Origin: Camarhynchus parvulus
Lineage: Eukaryota; Chordata; Aves; Passeriformes; Thraupidae
Reading direction: 5' to 3'
Assembly: GCF_901933205.1 (NCBI RefSeq)
Contig: NC_044590.1
Location: forward strand, 3,859,501 to 3,923,500
DNA: 64,000 nt
The notes beneath the pieces are model-generated. The model searched no databases, had not been told where the DNA came from, and saw only the letters and a list, made by a program, of their open reading frames with translations. How positions within the stretch are numbered: the stretch's first letter is position 1; each line of letters opens with the position of its first letter. Shown piece after piece: positions 1 through 13,707 of the stretch. The translations under genes were made by a program, and so were the position numbers.

Positions 1-3000
1 ACTTAACAGAAGAAAGATCTTCGGTATAATCCTTTGAGATGGTGAAATGTAGGCTCACTTAGCACACAGCTCCAGTAAAACCCCCCTTGCTCACCCTGCA
101 GAGGGTTCACACTCAAAGGTTTGCAGGTTCATCTGGGGAGAGCTACCAAGCAATCTGAAATTGTATTGCGATGACCAATGACAATATCACATGGATGATC
201 TCAATTCCTTCTTCTTAAACCTGATGCTGTTATTAAAACGCATTCCCCCTTTGAAATGGCAATGGTACCTCATCCACTCCTCCTTGCACAACATTTTGAT
301 CCCTTCATAGAAACCAGACATTTACTGCTGTGTGCTCAGAGGCCACACTTATTCTGACTCTGGAAAAAATGAGCTCTCTGCCATTGAAACAGTCCCCTCT
401 GCAGAATGGTCTTGCAGTCCTTTTAGGGGCTGCTTTTCCTTTAGCCTCTCTCCTGTTTGCCACTGGCAGCTAAATAAAGTACATGAATTTTCATGTCCTG
501 AATAAAGTAAAAACTCAACTTCTTATCTACCTCTTTGAAGTAATGAAAGGTGAGCACCTTTCTGAACCCTTGTGTAATACATGCATTTATTATGTGTACA
601 GACTTAAAAGCACATCAATCTGTGCAGGTAAATGAACACCTCGCACAAGCAAAGAGCTTTCCCTATAAAACTGAAAAGTTAATCATCCCTTTGATAAATC
701 AGTCATATCACATAAAGAAGTCTCACATTTTGTCTAGAAAATTCTCACATTTTGTCTTTTTACATTTTTATTTAAGTCCTAATTGGCCATTAAGAGAAAG
801 ATACAGTCTGCTTTGTCAAACTTGGATTTATGTAACATGCTCCCATTTTAAGTCTCTCTAAAGGTATCTTCACTCAAAGTCACAGTACATTTAACTAACA
901 GTTTCATTTCAGCCCAAGATCTGAAGGAACCAACATATTTATTAAAGCATTTTGATCCTTCAGAGGCAGATTAATAAGAAGTTTGTGACAGTTCAGCATG
1001 ATAAAATGAGCCAATAAACAGCAATGTGTGCTGATCTTAGATATACTGATCCACAAATAATATAATACATATTTGGTTTGTCATAAAGAAAAATCACTTG
1101 AAAAAGCCATTGCCATGATTAAATACTTTCTGCTATCTGAAAATTTCTATATTCTATACAAGTTTTCCTTACAAATTCCCTCAACAAATAAACCCAGCAA
1201 GTCTTTTCCCTACATAAGGAAATCATAGCTTTGTATGATATCAATATGGAATAATGACTCAAAATGCAGCATGAAAAGGGTTTAAATATTGTATGGATTT
1301 TTGGGGTAAAAATAGAGCACTAGATGCCAGAAGTGTTTAATGTTCATTCACTACAAAACAGATGTTCAGGCTTGCCTGAGTAGCTGTCATTTACCTACCT
1401 ATGAATTATTATTTGTATTATGCATTTGTTTTATGGTAACATCTCAGAAATTCAAATTTTTTAATGTGGTTGTCAGTAAAAATAGGGACTCAAGGTTTAG
1501 ATCTGGGATATTCTTTCCTGTCCAACAACTTCCTTTATTAGAGCTCCTTTGTCACTGCTCCTGTTCATCCACTGCTCCACATCAAGGAAGGGTGAAGCTT
1601 GGGAAATACACACTCACATGCTTCAGACACATTCCTGCCACTAAACATTGAATAATGGAGTCAATTGTTTTCTCATATTCACTGTTTGTACATCACTGCT
1701 GCCAAATGACTTTCCTGATGTCCATTGTGATTTATGATGTGAGAGAACACTAAAGCTAATTTATACTAATAAATGCAAACAGCCCCATTAACATCAATAC
1801 ATATCCTAATTTACACCACCAAAGAATCCATACTGGTATACTTAGAGCAATTTCAGAGTATTTCCTAATGAAGATAAAAGGTCATTGTGCAAACCAGCAG
1901 TGATGGAAAGTTTACAGCAGTCATCCCAAGGTTCCAAATGCTGTGCATAAAACTTAATGTAGTGTACTGCATTAACCACTAATGCTTAAAAGAATGGCTC
2001 CTGAGATTCTGGTCATAATGATCCTGATCTAAATGTGAAAATAACTTCATACAATTTTTCCTTCAGTCATTACTTCCTAATCAACTTTATGTCTCTTCAT
2101 CCAACCTGTCAGACGGATGGGGGCTTAGACATGGGAGGGACTGGAATGGACCCTGCAAGTTCCTCCTTGCTTCTCACAACAAAATTCATGCCTGCTTCAT
2201 CTGGCATGGATGTGACAGCAGCAGTTAATTCTGTTACATTGAAATACCACATAATGAAACAATGCACAGCACACAGGAAGAAACAACAGCAGATTTAATT
2301 CTAAGGGAAGAAAGAAACCAACCCCTCAAAATAATTTCAGTTTTGCTTGCAAACTAATGTTTTTGACCTCAGCCCAACACAAGTGTTAAATTCATAGTCT
2401 AGAACTTCAACTTAACTGTTTCTTGTTTGCTTTCTTGTTTGTTTTGGTTTTTTTTTCCATTCAAGTATTCAGAAGAATACAAACAGTCTAGAAGGTTCTG
2501 GGCTGATGCTGGCACACAAATCAAATCACCTTTCTTAAACAAGTACAGGTGTATCACCAGGACCAGCCTTTCCTAAGGGGAAGTATTTGAATGCATTTCT
2601 TTGTTTTGTTCCAATGGTGTAGATATAAGACATTTTAAAACTGTGTGATAGTGTCTTATAGTTTAGAGACAACTTAGAAAGTTGCTGAATTGCTACCCTA
2701 ACACACTGCAGTAGGAAAACACAACAGAAGCATTAATATTTTAATACTTTGTCATACTAAATGCATTTCTTTACTTCAGAAATTCTCTTATCTGTAATTT
2801 CTCTTCAGTGCACAATATTTATTAATTCCAATATACCAGTTAACCAGAGCCTGGCTCCCCATATGTACATTTAGGAAAGACACACAAAAGGGTCTGATCC
2901 AAAGTCAACTGCAGCTAATGCAAGAAGTCCTGCTAGTCCCATTGGCAATTGCTCAGCTGCACTGTCCTGGCAATTAAAAGCAGATAGGTGCTGGGAAGTC

Positions 3001-6000
3001 ATCCCTGATGACCAACATCTAACCCAGGGTCACATAATGAGTCTGGCTCAAACCTGAGAATGGAACTCAAATTTGCTGAATTTCTACCCAGGGGTTTAAT
3101 CACAAAACCACTACTCTTAATTTAAAATCAAAAGGTTTTGAAAGAAATATTAGTAAGGTGCAAATTTTTCACTTCAGGGGAATATATCATTATTCAGTTA
3201 ACCATTTTTTTTTCATATCTCAGACCAAATAAGTAACCAAAGTTCTCTGCTATGGTGTTAATTAAGGATTTGTATTCATACCTCCAAGCAATACACTAAC
3301 CTCTAAATGATGTTCCAACTGAAGCCTGAACAGGAGCAAAACTAAAGTATAATTAAGATTTGCAGATCTGCCTATATTGTAGCTTTTTAGCTGTAACCTT
3401 TCCACCCTGTTCTGTAATTAGTGAACCAGCTCATAAGTTCTCCAGACACAGACATTTATGAAGAGTTCAAAGCTTCTTTACAAACTCTGGAGGAACAACT
3501 CCAAGAAAGTGGCGTAATTCTGAACCAGTGAAGCAGCACTACCTCACATAGCACCTGCCTACCTGGCTCCCCTTTGCAGCAACTGAGATTTTTTTTCCCC
3601 CATCCCTCTTACTTATCAGGCCTTTCAAGTCAATAAAACACAAGGTTTTAACCTTTCAGATTCCTCACGCAGGCCAGTTCTCTTAGATTTGCTTTCACTC
3701 CTGTCTCACAGTCAGCAGAATAAACAGGGTTTGCATCTCTTTTGAACATAACCATAGACAGGAGCAGCAGCAAAGACTCATTTTGCACTTGAGGTTGTTG
3801 GACGTGCCCCCGTTCCTCAGGCCAGTGGGAGCAAGTGGGTCATGTCACTAGGGCAAAACCTGCTCTAGTTTGTCACCCTTTATACATCACTGTTATGGAA
3901 AGGTGGTACAAGGAGATGGTTTTCCTGGCCATTTCATGTTGATCCTCTGCTATTCTGACAGTGCTTGTTGGGTATGCTTGGCCTGTTGTACACCACACCA
4001 GGTTTTTGAAGTTTATATGAAATATCAGTTTGTGATCAGAACATGGTACTTACCCATAATTACCTCATAAATCCTAGCAATTATAAAAATCTCCAAGAAG
4101 CAATTATGAAAACACATTAAAAACATAGTCTCTGTTTTTCTGTTTTGTTCAGAATAAACCTTTTCTTTGCCTTTCACATACAGCTTTTAGAGTACACTTG
4201 AGTTATACTTTCATACAGTTCTCCAGAACCTGAGAGCTAGCAATATAAGGATTTTTAAATTGAAGTTGGGATTCTCAAATAATCTTAAGAGCCTGAGAAC
4301 TGGGACTGTAGGAGAAATAAACAGCACAAATCTAAATATCATGAGTCTGATAATGCTGAACAGGGATAAACCAGAGATTTAGAGGTGAATGGAATAAAAG
4401 GGGAAAGCACAAGATGAAAATAAAGATGTAGCTTTCTAGTTCATTTGAATTTTCTGTTTAACATATTGATTAGGAAAAAAGTGGAAAATTGCTGATGAGA
4501 ATGTAAAGGCAGAACTGAGGCAAGTGTTTTATTTGGGGAGGTTTGTGCTTATCTGCTGCAGGTGAAATAGCTTGTTACCAGTGTGGGTAAGGAGTGGGGT
4601 ATGGTTATAATCAAAAGATAGCACTGGCTGTTCCAGGCTGTTTGGCTGCTTATTTGCTACTGTTGTTTGACCACTTCAACTGATTTTGTCACTGTGTTGG
4701 ATATTCTCTTGTATTTCTGAGAAAACAAGTTCCTTAATAATCCTTCCTTTGGTCTCTAATTGTGAAGTACAATAGAAATCAGACTAAAGTGCGTTTTGTT
4801 TACCATGTGCCTTCAGTGTTAACAAAGGAATGAGAATTCCACCCTGATCTAGTAAAAACACATATGCTGTTACTTGCTTTGGGTTTGTTTTCTTGGGGTT
4901 CTGTAAACAAAGATAGATTTACTGAACGGGTGGGTTTATGCAAGCTGTTCTTTCAAACTTGCCAGTGTTCCCCTTGGCTTTGTGGAGAAGCAGCAGCACC
5001 CATTTCCTAAGCACAGCGCAGACTGCAGGCTTCTGAATTCTGTGTGGCCTCTGCAGCCAGGATTTTTCATCAATCAGATCTAGTGAAATAAGCTCTGGAT
5101 AAGTGATAACCCTTCTCAGATATTAATGCAGCCACTATTGCATGAGGCTTGGGTTTTACAAACCCAGTTCTTGATAATTGTTCTTCCTAGGGAAACCACC
5201 AGTTGTCTTAGCCTAACGTAATTGTTTTTATATGACTGAAAGTACTGCTCACATAGCACTTAGAACAATTGTATTGGATAGAACAATTCTTTGGATAGAA
5301 ACTCCCCAGTTTTGTCCATCTATGGATTAACAGTAATGGTGAAAAATGTAAGGAGTTTCGTGAAAAATGAAGCTTCTGTATTCTTATCATAGCTTTTTTT
5401 TTTTAATTGTCAAAACCTAGATGTTTCAGTCTATGCACTTTTAGATCAGCTATTGGAAAGTAACTTGAATCTTGATAGGGTGTCCTGAGGCAAAGACTCC
5501 TGTCAAAATTGAGGGCAGTAGATGAGAACTCCCTGAGCAGCCTGGAGACAGGTCTTCCAAAACTCTGTTTGCAGGTTTGTTATTGGTTTGCTGTAATTGC
5601 CCAGACAAATCATCTGCTTGTCACTTCACCTGACTACAAAATTGGAACAGCAAGGGTATCAAGATATTGCATGTGTGAATTTTACTTATTTCATACTTTG
5701 AAAGTGCTCGAAAAGCCCTTAGCATTTTTATTGAAAGTGTTTTGGAAGCTGAATTACTTTATTTGTGCTAATTATATAACTTTATAGGAGTGATGTGCTT
5801 TATGAGACAAGCACTGAGGCGTAATATGATTTGACTTATGTTTTACACAGATTTTGCTATTAATTTGATTATTTTCCATAACTGAACAATGGAGTTTGCT
5901 CTATGTTAAAATAAGACTAAATTTGCTTGGTAGAGGAATAAAAAGGAAATGGTACTTCAGAGAGTGGCCCTGGGGTTATGCTAATTTCACTGCTTTAGTT

Positions 6001-9000
6001 TATATCATTTTTCTTGTAAAGTGTTTTGAAGAAGAAAATTTTTAATGTTTTGTCCATAGAACTTCATTTTCCATTGTTTTTACACCTTCAGAGTGATTTC
6101 TAAAAACAGAGGAGTACGCCACATAAAATGTTTCACAGTTAGGAACCAGCAAACAGTGATAATACGGTTGGCTTGTGTAGACTTGTGTCTGGTAAATACA
6201 AATAACCTCCCTTTCAAATTAACGTGATCCAAAAGTCAGCTTAGTGATCTGATGAGGTACTGACAAATTCACATCCTAACCTAAATGACATTTGTCACAC
6301 TGAAGTAGAAACAATTATTAATAATTTTCAGTTCATTAGGAGCACTACAATGAAATGTCAACAACTTCAAAAGTGTAGCAGAAGTGTACAAATTAATTTT
6401 GATTTTCTGAAGTGTAATTATTTTTGTAAGTACCACACTGTGTAATCACTTTTGGCGCTATTACTTGTGCAATCAATAACACTTAAATGTACTTAGCTGT
6501 TTTCAAACATGCTTTCCTAAGGTCACCCTTTAGTGGTGTGGGTGTTTCGATGTAAGGAGGTAAGGTGTAAGAATGTAAGGAGTTGTTTTCTAACTGGTCA
6601 AAGATGTAGTGAAATCTTAAAAATATAGAATTATTTATGTATATTTTTATTTTTATGTTGGTTGCCATAAAGGGGTGCTCGATGTCTGTGCAGTTTTGAT
6701 GTGAAAAAAGCCAGTCCTGGCTTTGTGGCGAGTCCATTTTTGTGCTCTGGGTGGCAGCATCAGCTCTTGCTCCTGTGCCTTCCCCACCCGGGGCTCATCC
6801 TACTTGGCAAATGCAACCTGACTGCAGAGTTAATTATATTCCCCTGAGCCAGGCAGTCAGGCCAGATTTGGCCTCACATTAGCCAGATGAATGGTTGGTA
6901 ATCATCTAGAGGAGTACATCGTTCCCACAAGCCTAGCCAGTCCCCAAGTGCCAGCATTTGTAATAATTCACAGCCCTGTAATGCTCCAGTACAAAAAGAG
7001 CACAGGAACACACATCTTGAAGGAAAGTTACTTTCACTGAAGTGATTTGAGCTGACATTCTGATAGGTTTCATTCAGGTTTGGACAGGAGAATTTTGCTT
7101 GTGTATTTGTTCATTATTTTATCTGTTTTCTGGAGATCTCCAGGAACTTTTACAGCAGGGTAGAAGCAGGGATGGTTGGTTGGCAGTTCAATGCTTAAGT
7201 GGGTTTCTGGAATTAACAGCAGTCCCTTAAAGGATCCAGTTTATAATGTAGCTTGAATGGCTCCTGAAGTCTCTTCCTGTAACTCAGCTTTCAACCTAAT
7301 TTAACTTCATTTGTAGAATTGTTTCAATGGCTTTCCCATACTGGAAGATAAAAGCAAAGCTGATGTAACCAGAGCAAGGAATGGAGACTGTGCTTAAACT
7401 ATTAAAATTACAGATCCACCCCATTAAAAATGAAAACTCAATAAAAATAGATAGAAATTTCCTGTCGGATTAGTAAATTATCCATTAGTATAAAGAATTA
7501 AAAACAGGAAAAGAGACTTTATGTCATGAGGAAAAGTCAGAAAATGTACAAAAAAAAGAGGTATCACAGTCAGCAGTAACATCTCTTGATATCTGTTGCT
7601 ATTTTTAATTGTCATTAAAAATAGTGGTTAGCCATTTATAGCAAGAGAAGAGTTTAAGAAGAAAACAGATAAGGCATTCCAGGCACTAACTTATTTAGAG
7701 GCTGAATATCAATATAATTCTGAATCCAGAAAAAATATATGCTATTTTAACATTTCAAGCTTTCTTTCAGTAGTTATCTGCATTTGTAATCTGTATGGAA
7801 GAATAGCTCCAGTAAATTTGGGGCAAGTTTGTTCTGCTATTTAGAAATGAATGTATTATACAAGGAAATGCAGTTAGAGATGGGGGAACTGTGTGTGAGT
7901 GTAACTACTCAGTAATTGCACCTGAAAATTTGGGTTAGAATAATTCATTTCATCTAAACATGTGCCTCTGTCTTGGATTTCAGTAATCTGAGATTTTGTT
8001 TGATTTTTGGGACAACTAAAACATTAAATTCTTTGCCAATACTCCAGAGCCCACAGTTCCTAGGCAGTTGTACAGGAGCTGTGTTACTGGGCTGACTGCC
8101 AGGAAGCCAGGTAGGGTTTGTTCTGCTTGGAACTCAGCTACTCTGCAAAAATGTTTGAATTTTGGTGACACAGCAAATGCTGTAGCAAAGGATTTTCCTG
8201 GAATTTTCAAACTAAGTGCAAAGTCCTTACATGAGTTTGTTTGCAGCTGAATTTGACATCATTGCTGCAGATACTTAGGGATGAGTATGTTTTACACTCT
8301 CAATGTCAGTATATTTTTTATTATTATTTAAGCTGTCCATATCTGTGTGTTATTCTACTATTACTGAAGTAATCCTCATTATATATCAGTGACTTTAGTG
8401 TAATAGAGGAAAAAAAAAGAGGAAAAATCCCCACCAGGCTTTCTCAGCTGTGCTCCTTGGCCTTTGTTCCTCGCACATCTCACTGGATCACAGCAGAACA
8501 TCTCCACACCTGTTCTTCTGGTTCATTGGGAAGAAAAGCTTCTGATATTCATCCACCTAGAAAGTCTTTGGTTTATCTTGCTGAAGAAGTAAACACAGAA
8601 TTAGCTTCAAGTAGGCATTTTTTACTAGATAAAACCAAGATCAAAGTCCAAATCCAAACATCTTGCTGATTTGAAATTTCCCGATGTGAATCTGTTCCAA
8701 ATCTTGTAGCAGATGGAAATTTGGTGTTACTTCCATGTGCCAGAAATACTGTTCTAGGGAGTTACAGCTTAATTTTCATAGCTAATCAGGTTTGGTTAGT
8801 TATTAAAGCTATCTGGGATAGTGGGTTATTATCTAGGTGGGATTTGGGACTTACTCTAGAATTTGGATTGGATTTTTAATTTTGCCTAGATTAAGATTTT
8901 TATTACTTGAGTTGAAGCACTTGGGATTAATGAAAAAGTCTGATAGATAACATGTTTATTCATTGAGGAAAAAGCAAGTTAATTATGCCTGTCTTACATG

Positions 9001-9963
9001 GATTTCATCCATTTGCTTACTTTACTTCACTAGTAGGTGACTGCTAACCAAGGAATGTTTCATGTACTGAATTTTGGTTCAGGATATCAGATTTTAGTGA
9101 GCAAACCCAGGAACATTAACACAGTTCTGCCTATAGCCCATCAGCCCACCCCCAGAAAGATGTCTGAGCTATAGTCAGTAGACAAAACAGAAATATTATT
9201 TGTGTTATCTGATGGGATGCATTCTAAATCATACAAAATGGTTATGGGATGTTTTTGCCTCTCAGTGTTGGGTTTAAAAGGCAGCATCACTAAGCCAAAA
9301 CTGGAAAAGAAGAAAAAAAATTAAGTAGACCTTGCCAGCTGCAATTACATTTTCTAGTCACTGAAATGTAATATAATTCAATGTCTGTATTAGCATTCAG
9401 CATTGTTAATTCATGGGCAAGTAATTTAGTTGAATTCTCAATGAGAAATTGAATTTGAGGTGACTCAGCAGGAAAATCAGTGTGTTCTGTAATTGAATGG
9501 AAAATAGTTGAGTTATCGCTGGCAGCGAACTTGATGTAACAAGCCTTTGTATTACATGTGCCATGAATAGACTGAATGGTTTGACAAGGATTACATTTAT
9601 TTCAGATAATGAAGCACAATAAAATGTGGAGTAATTAAGAACCAAAGAAAATGACAGGACCCAAATCCAATGAGAAAGGTCCCAATTTGGGGAGAAGTTA
9701 GGAAATGTCCATATAAGGAATGTTTATAGAAGAGCGTTTCAGTTTTGATACAGTTGATTCTGCCTTGTTACAGGAGATAGTTAGACAGTGTTTATAGATC
9801 CTTTTCAGTTTCTTTTTCATATTTCTGTGGTTGTTTGATTGCAACATTCACATCAACATCCAGCATGGATTTGAGTGGAGGAAGCAGCGTGGTAAATGTC
9901 AAAAAAAGCTGGTAAGGGTGCTGCTCTGCCATGGGGAGCTGCATCACAGCATTCCCTCCTCCT
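1..9963. other. AT-rich unique non-coding sequence
   Basis: No gene or recognisable transposon. It holds a T/G-rich tract at about 2420-2458, a small inverted repeat TGGGTTT-TAC-AAACCCA near 5150-5166, a cluster of GTAAGG-like words at 6553-6583, and a GC-richer unique block at about 6770-7010. Confidence 0.7.
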
Positions 9964-9969
9964 ACCTTC
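9964..9969. repeat. Left target-site duplication ACCTTC
   Basis: Six bases identical to 10248-10253, each directly abutting one end of the 278-bp LTR. The identity continues into TGTGGG on both sides, because the LTR start happens to resemble the right flank. Confidence 0.65.
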
Positions 9970-10247
9970 TGTGGGGGGATAGAATGTAAGAACATAAAGA
10001 TAGTGCAGAAGGTAATCTCACCCTGAAGAGGTGTGCAGCTGTGCCAATCCCCAAAGATTAGGAACAGGCCTGTCCTTAATAAACCACAGCTATGTCCAGT
10101 AAGGATGAGGGCTATGAAAGAGTGGGTTAGCTGGGTGAGGGGAGAGTTGGAGTTTGTTGGCTGTGCTGTGAAGGAGTCAGTGCTGTGAGGAGATGCCCAT
10201 GAGAAATCACTGAGAAGGCACAGGAGCTTTGCAATAAGATGACAACA
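9970..10247 (+). mobile_element. Solo LTR of a passerine endogenous retrovirus, 278 bp
   Basis: The interval begins TGTGGGG and ends GACAACA, the TG...CA ends of an integrated LTR. ACCTTC lies directly on both sides (9964-9969 and 10248-10253), a 6-bp target-site duplication as ERVK-type integrases make. Reading + strand: a CCAAT box at 10044-10048, a TATA-like TATGAAA at 10113-10119 followed by the segment GGGTTAGCTGGGTGAGG, then an AATAAG polyadenylation-type hexamer at 10233-10238, ten bases from the end. This U3-R order supports the + orientation. I recognise the sequence as a bird LTR type, but the family name would need a Repbase or Dfam search. No gag, pol or env is next to it, so it is a solo LTR left by recombination between two LTRs. 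A second flanking match, GATAG (9999-10003 and 10279-10283), allows an alternative boundary of 10004-10278. Confidence 0.72.
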
Positions 10248-10253
10248 ACCTTC
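10248..10253. repeat. Right target-site duplication ACCTTC
   Basis: Copy of 9964-9969 flanking the 3' end of the LTR. Confidence 0.65.
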
Positions 10254-13200
10254 TGTGGGATGTGATGCAATAATTTACGATAGTCTGTTAATTTCTGGCT
10301 CAAGCTTTCTGCTCAGGAAAAGGTGAGGTTCAGCTTCGTCTCATCCAAGTCCAGGACAACTGAACCATCCTTCCAACGAACAGGCTCTTAGGGCACTTAT
10401 TCAGGTTTTATAGTCAGTCTCAAAGCTTAAACATGAACACTTTAGAAAAGGATTTAATTCAAGACTTGTTCATGTCAGTTCACCTTGGAAAAGTTTTTTT
10501 TACCCCAAATGCCACTTTTGTGATCTGACTTGTCAGGTGACTCACTAAACATAATTTTTCAACTTGTGCTGTATTCCCTTAGATTGTTTTCCTCTAATAT
10601 CCACATTTTTAGCCCAGTATCCATTATCTACATTTGTCTCTACTCTGTAAAATATACAATTGTGAAAAATATACTGAACTCCAAATATCACAACAGGCAG
10701 CTCATGTGTGACAGCTCACCACAGCTCTGCAAAGGTGTGCTAAGGAACAGATGACTATCAATAGCACTACAAGAACTCTTTTGAATGTACAGGTGTCTGT
10801 GTTTTTAGTTTGTCAAATGCTATAAAAGGCTGCTAAAACCTGATTTAAACATAAAAGCAGATGCATTCTTTTGAACAGGGATTAGAAAGCAAATAATTAA
10901 TCATACATACCTGAGGATTTATGTAAGCAGCTGCTTAAATAAGAATCATAAACCTACAAATGCAGTCTCGCCACCTACTTTGCAATCTCTTGAATTAAAA
11001 AAAAGTGTGGATTTTTTTTTGTTAGATAGCACTTGACATCAAAAGGAAAATGCTAACATATTCTCCTGGTACCATATAGAAATGAAAATATTCCTAACAA
11101 ACATCCTGTGCTGTTTTTAACTAGGTGTAAATAGTTTACAAATGCTGGAGCTTGTAAGCTGTAGTGCTGATTAGGTAAATTAGGACTGGGGTAACTGGAG
11201 GCTGTGTAGGCCTTCTACACAATGGAAGTTTGTTTTCCACCCAGTAAAAAAGATGGAAATTTGCATGAGGGTCACGAAGGAAAGATTGGCTGGTCTGAAC
11301 AGGCTTCTAAGTATTACAGGAAGTGTATAAAACTGACTGGTTTTGACTTTAAGTCAGGTGAAACCAAGTTGATTTCACAGTTATGTTTTCGAATCCACAC
11401 ATCAAACCAAAATCAAAAGGTCTGGATCTGAGGGAAGTGAAAGAGAAAAACAATTTTTTGCATGAACAGCTACAGGATAAGATCACCAGGAGTCACACAG
11501 CTTTAGTGCTTGGTGCCAGTCTCTACCACACATTGTAAGAAAGGTTTCTGCTGTGTTCTCCTGAGTGACTTGCTAGAAGTTCATCACTTGCAGTGAATTC
11601 CATGGGATAACAGATTTTTTATGAATAGGATATGTAATTCTGGCAACACTTCTGGGATTTGAGGGGCCAATATTTTACATATCAGTTTATTGAGTTTGGA
11701 CTGAGGTCTCAGAGCTGTAACAATAAGTTTAAGCTTATGGCAGTAAAGCTACCTGCAGTGATATATTTAGGCACGAGGGCTCAAACTCCTGCAAAGAAAA
11801 AAAAGTTACTCACTTTTATTCAGAATTCAGCTCTCATTGGATTTTTGTCCCTGTTACTTCCCTTGACATACTTAATGAAGCTTTTACTGTCCTTGCACTC
11901 CACTTCTCTGACAGTTCAGCACTCAAGATGCAGAATTAAACTCTGTTGTAAAGATGAAGGAAGAAAAAGAAGCAGGAGAGAGATGGGGTGCCTTGCCAGC
12001 CATTCTGAGAGTTCCTACATGTGCATGGTCTCTGGTGCTCTCTCTCAATTCTGCTGGGGATTGGAAATTGCCCTTTTCCTTTTCTGAGCAACATTTTAAT
12101 CTTGTTGCTGCCTTGTCACCGTGTTCATGTATTGCAGCCTTGCTTTATTGCACTGAGCTTGTTTTCATGGGTTCCTTTTTCAACATATCTACTGATGAAA
12201 TTGAACACTTGGGGGTTTGAATTTGACAGCTGGAAGATGAGAGAGGGGTGTCTCTGATCCTGCTTCTACAGAATTCCCACAGTGCCCCCTACACTGAAAG
12301 GCTTTAAATGTAGCTCTCCTTTGAACATCTGATGCTGCTAACAGTAATGCTTCTGTAGTGTCTACAACTCACTTTATCTTGTTCCAAGAGCTGACAGCGT
12401 CCCTAGAATACTTTTTTTAAAAGGAGAACTTATTGGAGAAATTCTTCCACTGGTGTATTTTTTCCTTTTTTTCCAAGCTGCATCTAATGAATATATTCCT
12501 TGAACTGCATATTTCAACAGCTGTTACCTTATAAACTTTTAACCCTGTGCCTTGATGTAGTGGCCTCTGTCAGGCACGCAGGACTGTGGAGGACAGACAC
12601 TGTGCACTAACGAAAGATAAAAACACTACAGTAGAGTACGACAGGTCTCTTTTTAAGGTACAGCTGTGAATCTCTGCATAAAAATATCAATGGGGTTCAA
12701 GTACCACAGGGTCCTGTCCTGTGGATCCGCATGGATTTTTAGTTGACTTGTAATCTCCTTGGTCTCCCCCAAAGCCGTGAATTTTCATGCCTCCTCCTCA
12801 GATGCTGAGCAAGTCAAGGGTTCATCCTCCCATCAAAGCTGAAAGATTTAGTGGGAAGAGATTTGCATTGAAACATTTACAGCAATTGCTTGTGGCTCAC
12901 TGCAGTCTATCGAGCCCCTCTTTAAACTTCACAGTTGTAAACCCATTTTTAAGCTTGTCGTTTGGAAACAACTCTACATGAGAAGGTGAAAGGAGCATTT
13001 TCCACAGTGGGCTGGAGGGTAGCAGCCAGTGAGAGGAGCAGAATGGGGGAACTGCTGTGAAAGGCTTCAATAAGTGGCTGCTCTGCAGCAACCATTGAGT
13101 CTTGCATCTCAAAAGCTGTATCTGAGCAGCAGCTGCCACTAGTGCTCTGAACTTTGCCTTGCAGCATTTAAACTTTTACACCACTGGAACACTTGTCTAG

Positions 13201-13314
13201 AACCCTGATCCAGGGTGCTTTCTCTACCTGGAAAACGCCTTTAGAATTGTAGTGTTTACTTATGGAAGAACAAAAAGATGGGGCATGTGTTGGTTCTGTC
13301 AGTACTGGAGAGCA
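10254..13314. other. Unique non-coding sequence between two LTRs
   Basis: No gene recognised. The longest frame (142 codons on +, 11659-12087) has no domain and is interrupted in its neighbours. No repeats other than short A or T runs. Confidence 0.65.
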
Positions 13315-13320
13315 TTCATC
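13315..13320. repeat. Left target-site duplication TTCATC
   Basis: Identical to 13708-13713. The match extends to GCATTCATC on both sides because the flank and the LTR end both read GCA just before it. Confidence 0.85.
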
Positions 13321-13707
13321 TGTGATAGTGGTCACAAGGGTTCTTGATTGAGGGAAGAGACGAGAATGTTGACTCTATGTTCAGAAGGCTTGATTTATTA
13401 TTTTATGATATATAACATTAAGACTATACTAAAAAGAAAAAGAAGGAAAGGTTTCCTCAGAAGCTAGCTAAGCTAAAAAGGAGAAAAGAAAAGAATGATA
13501 ACAAAAGCAGCTCTCTCGGACTCTGTCCGAGATAGCTCGGTCTTTGATTGGCCATTAATTATAAACATCTAAGATGGGCCAATCCAGACAGACCTGTTGC
13601 ATTCCACAGCAGCAGATAACTATTGTTTACATCTTGTTGCTGAAACTTCTCAGCTTCAGCAAGAAAAATCTTAAGAAAAGATTTTCACAAAAGAAATGTC
13701 TGCGGCA
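13321..13707 (-). mobile_element. Solo LTR of a passerine endogenous retrovirus, 387 bp
   Basis: On the + strand the element begins TGTGATAG and ends GCGGCA, giving TG...CA ends. TTCATC flanks both sides (13315-13320 and 13708-13713); the 6-bp duplication suggests an ERVK-like (class II) integrase. Signals read correctly on the - strand: CCAAT boxes (ATTGG on + at 13547-13551 and a second near 13580), a TATAA-type AT stretch around 13556-13563, and an AATAAA signal (TTTATT on + at 13394-13399) about 75 bases before the 3' end. A strong hairpin lies between promoter and poly(A) signal. I recognise the body (GAAGGCTTGATTTATTATTT and the CACAGCAGCAGATAAC segment) as an abundant songbird LTR. There is no internal proviral sequence on either side. 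Identification is firm; the exact subfamily name is not claimed. Confidence 0.9.
13509..13537. other. Hairpin in the LTR, 13-bp arms with one mismatch
   Basis: Arms 13509-13521 (AGCTCTCTCGGAC) and 13525-13537 (GTCCGAGATAGCT) pair with one mismatch around the 3-base loop TCT. The inner eight base pairs are perfect. On the transcribed (-) strand it falls downstream of the CCAAT/TATA-like region and upstream of the poly(A) signal, so it would lie near the start of the transcript. Its role is not known from the sequence. Confidence 0.85.

Noticed and set aside
11659..12087. 142-codon frame on the + strand
   Set aside because: No domain, no splice context, and overlapping frames of similar length in the same region point to chance openness.
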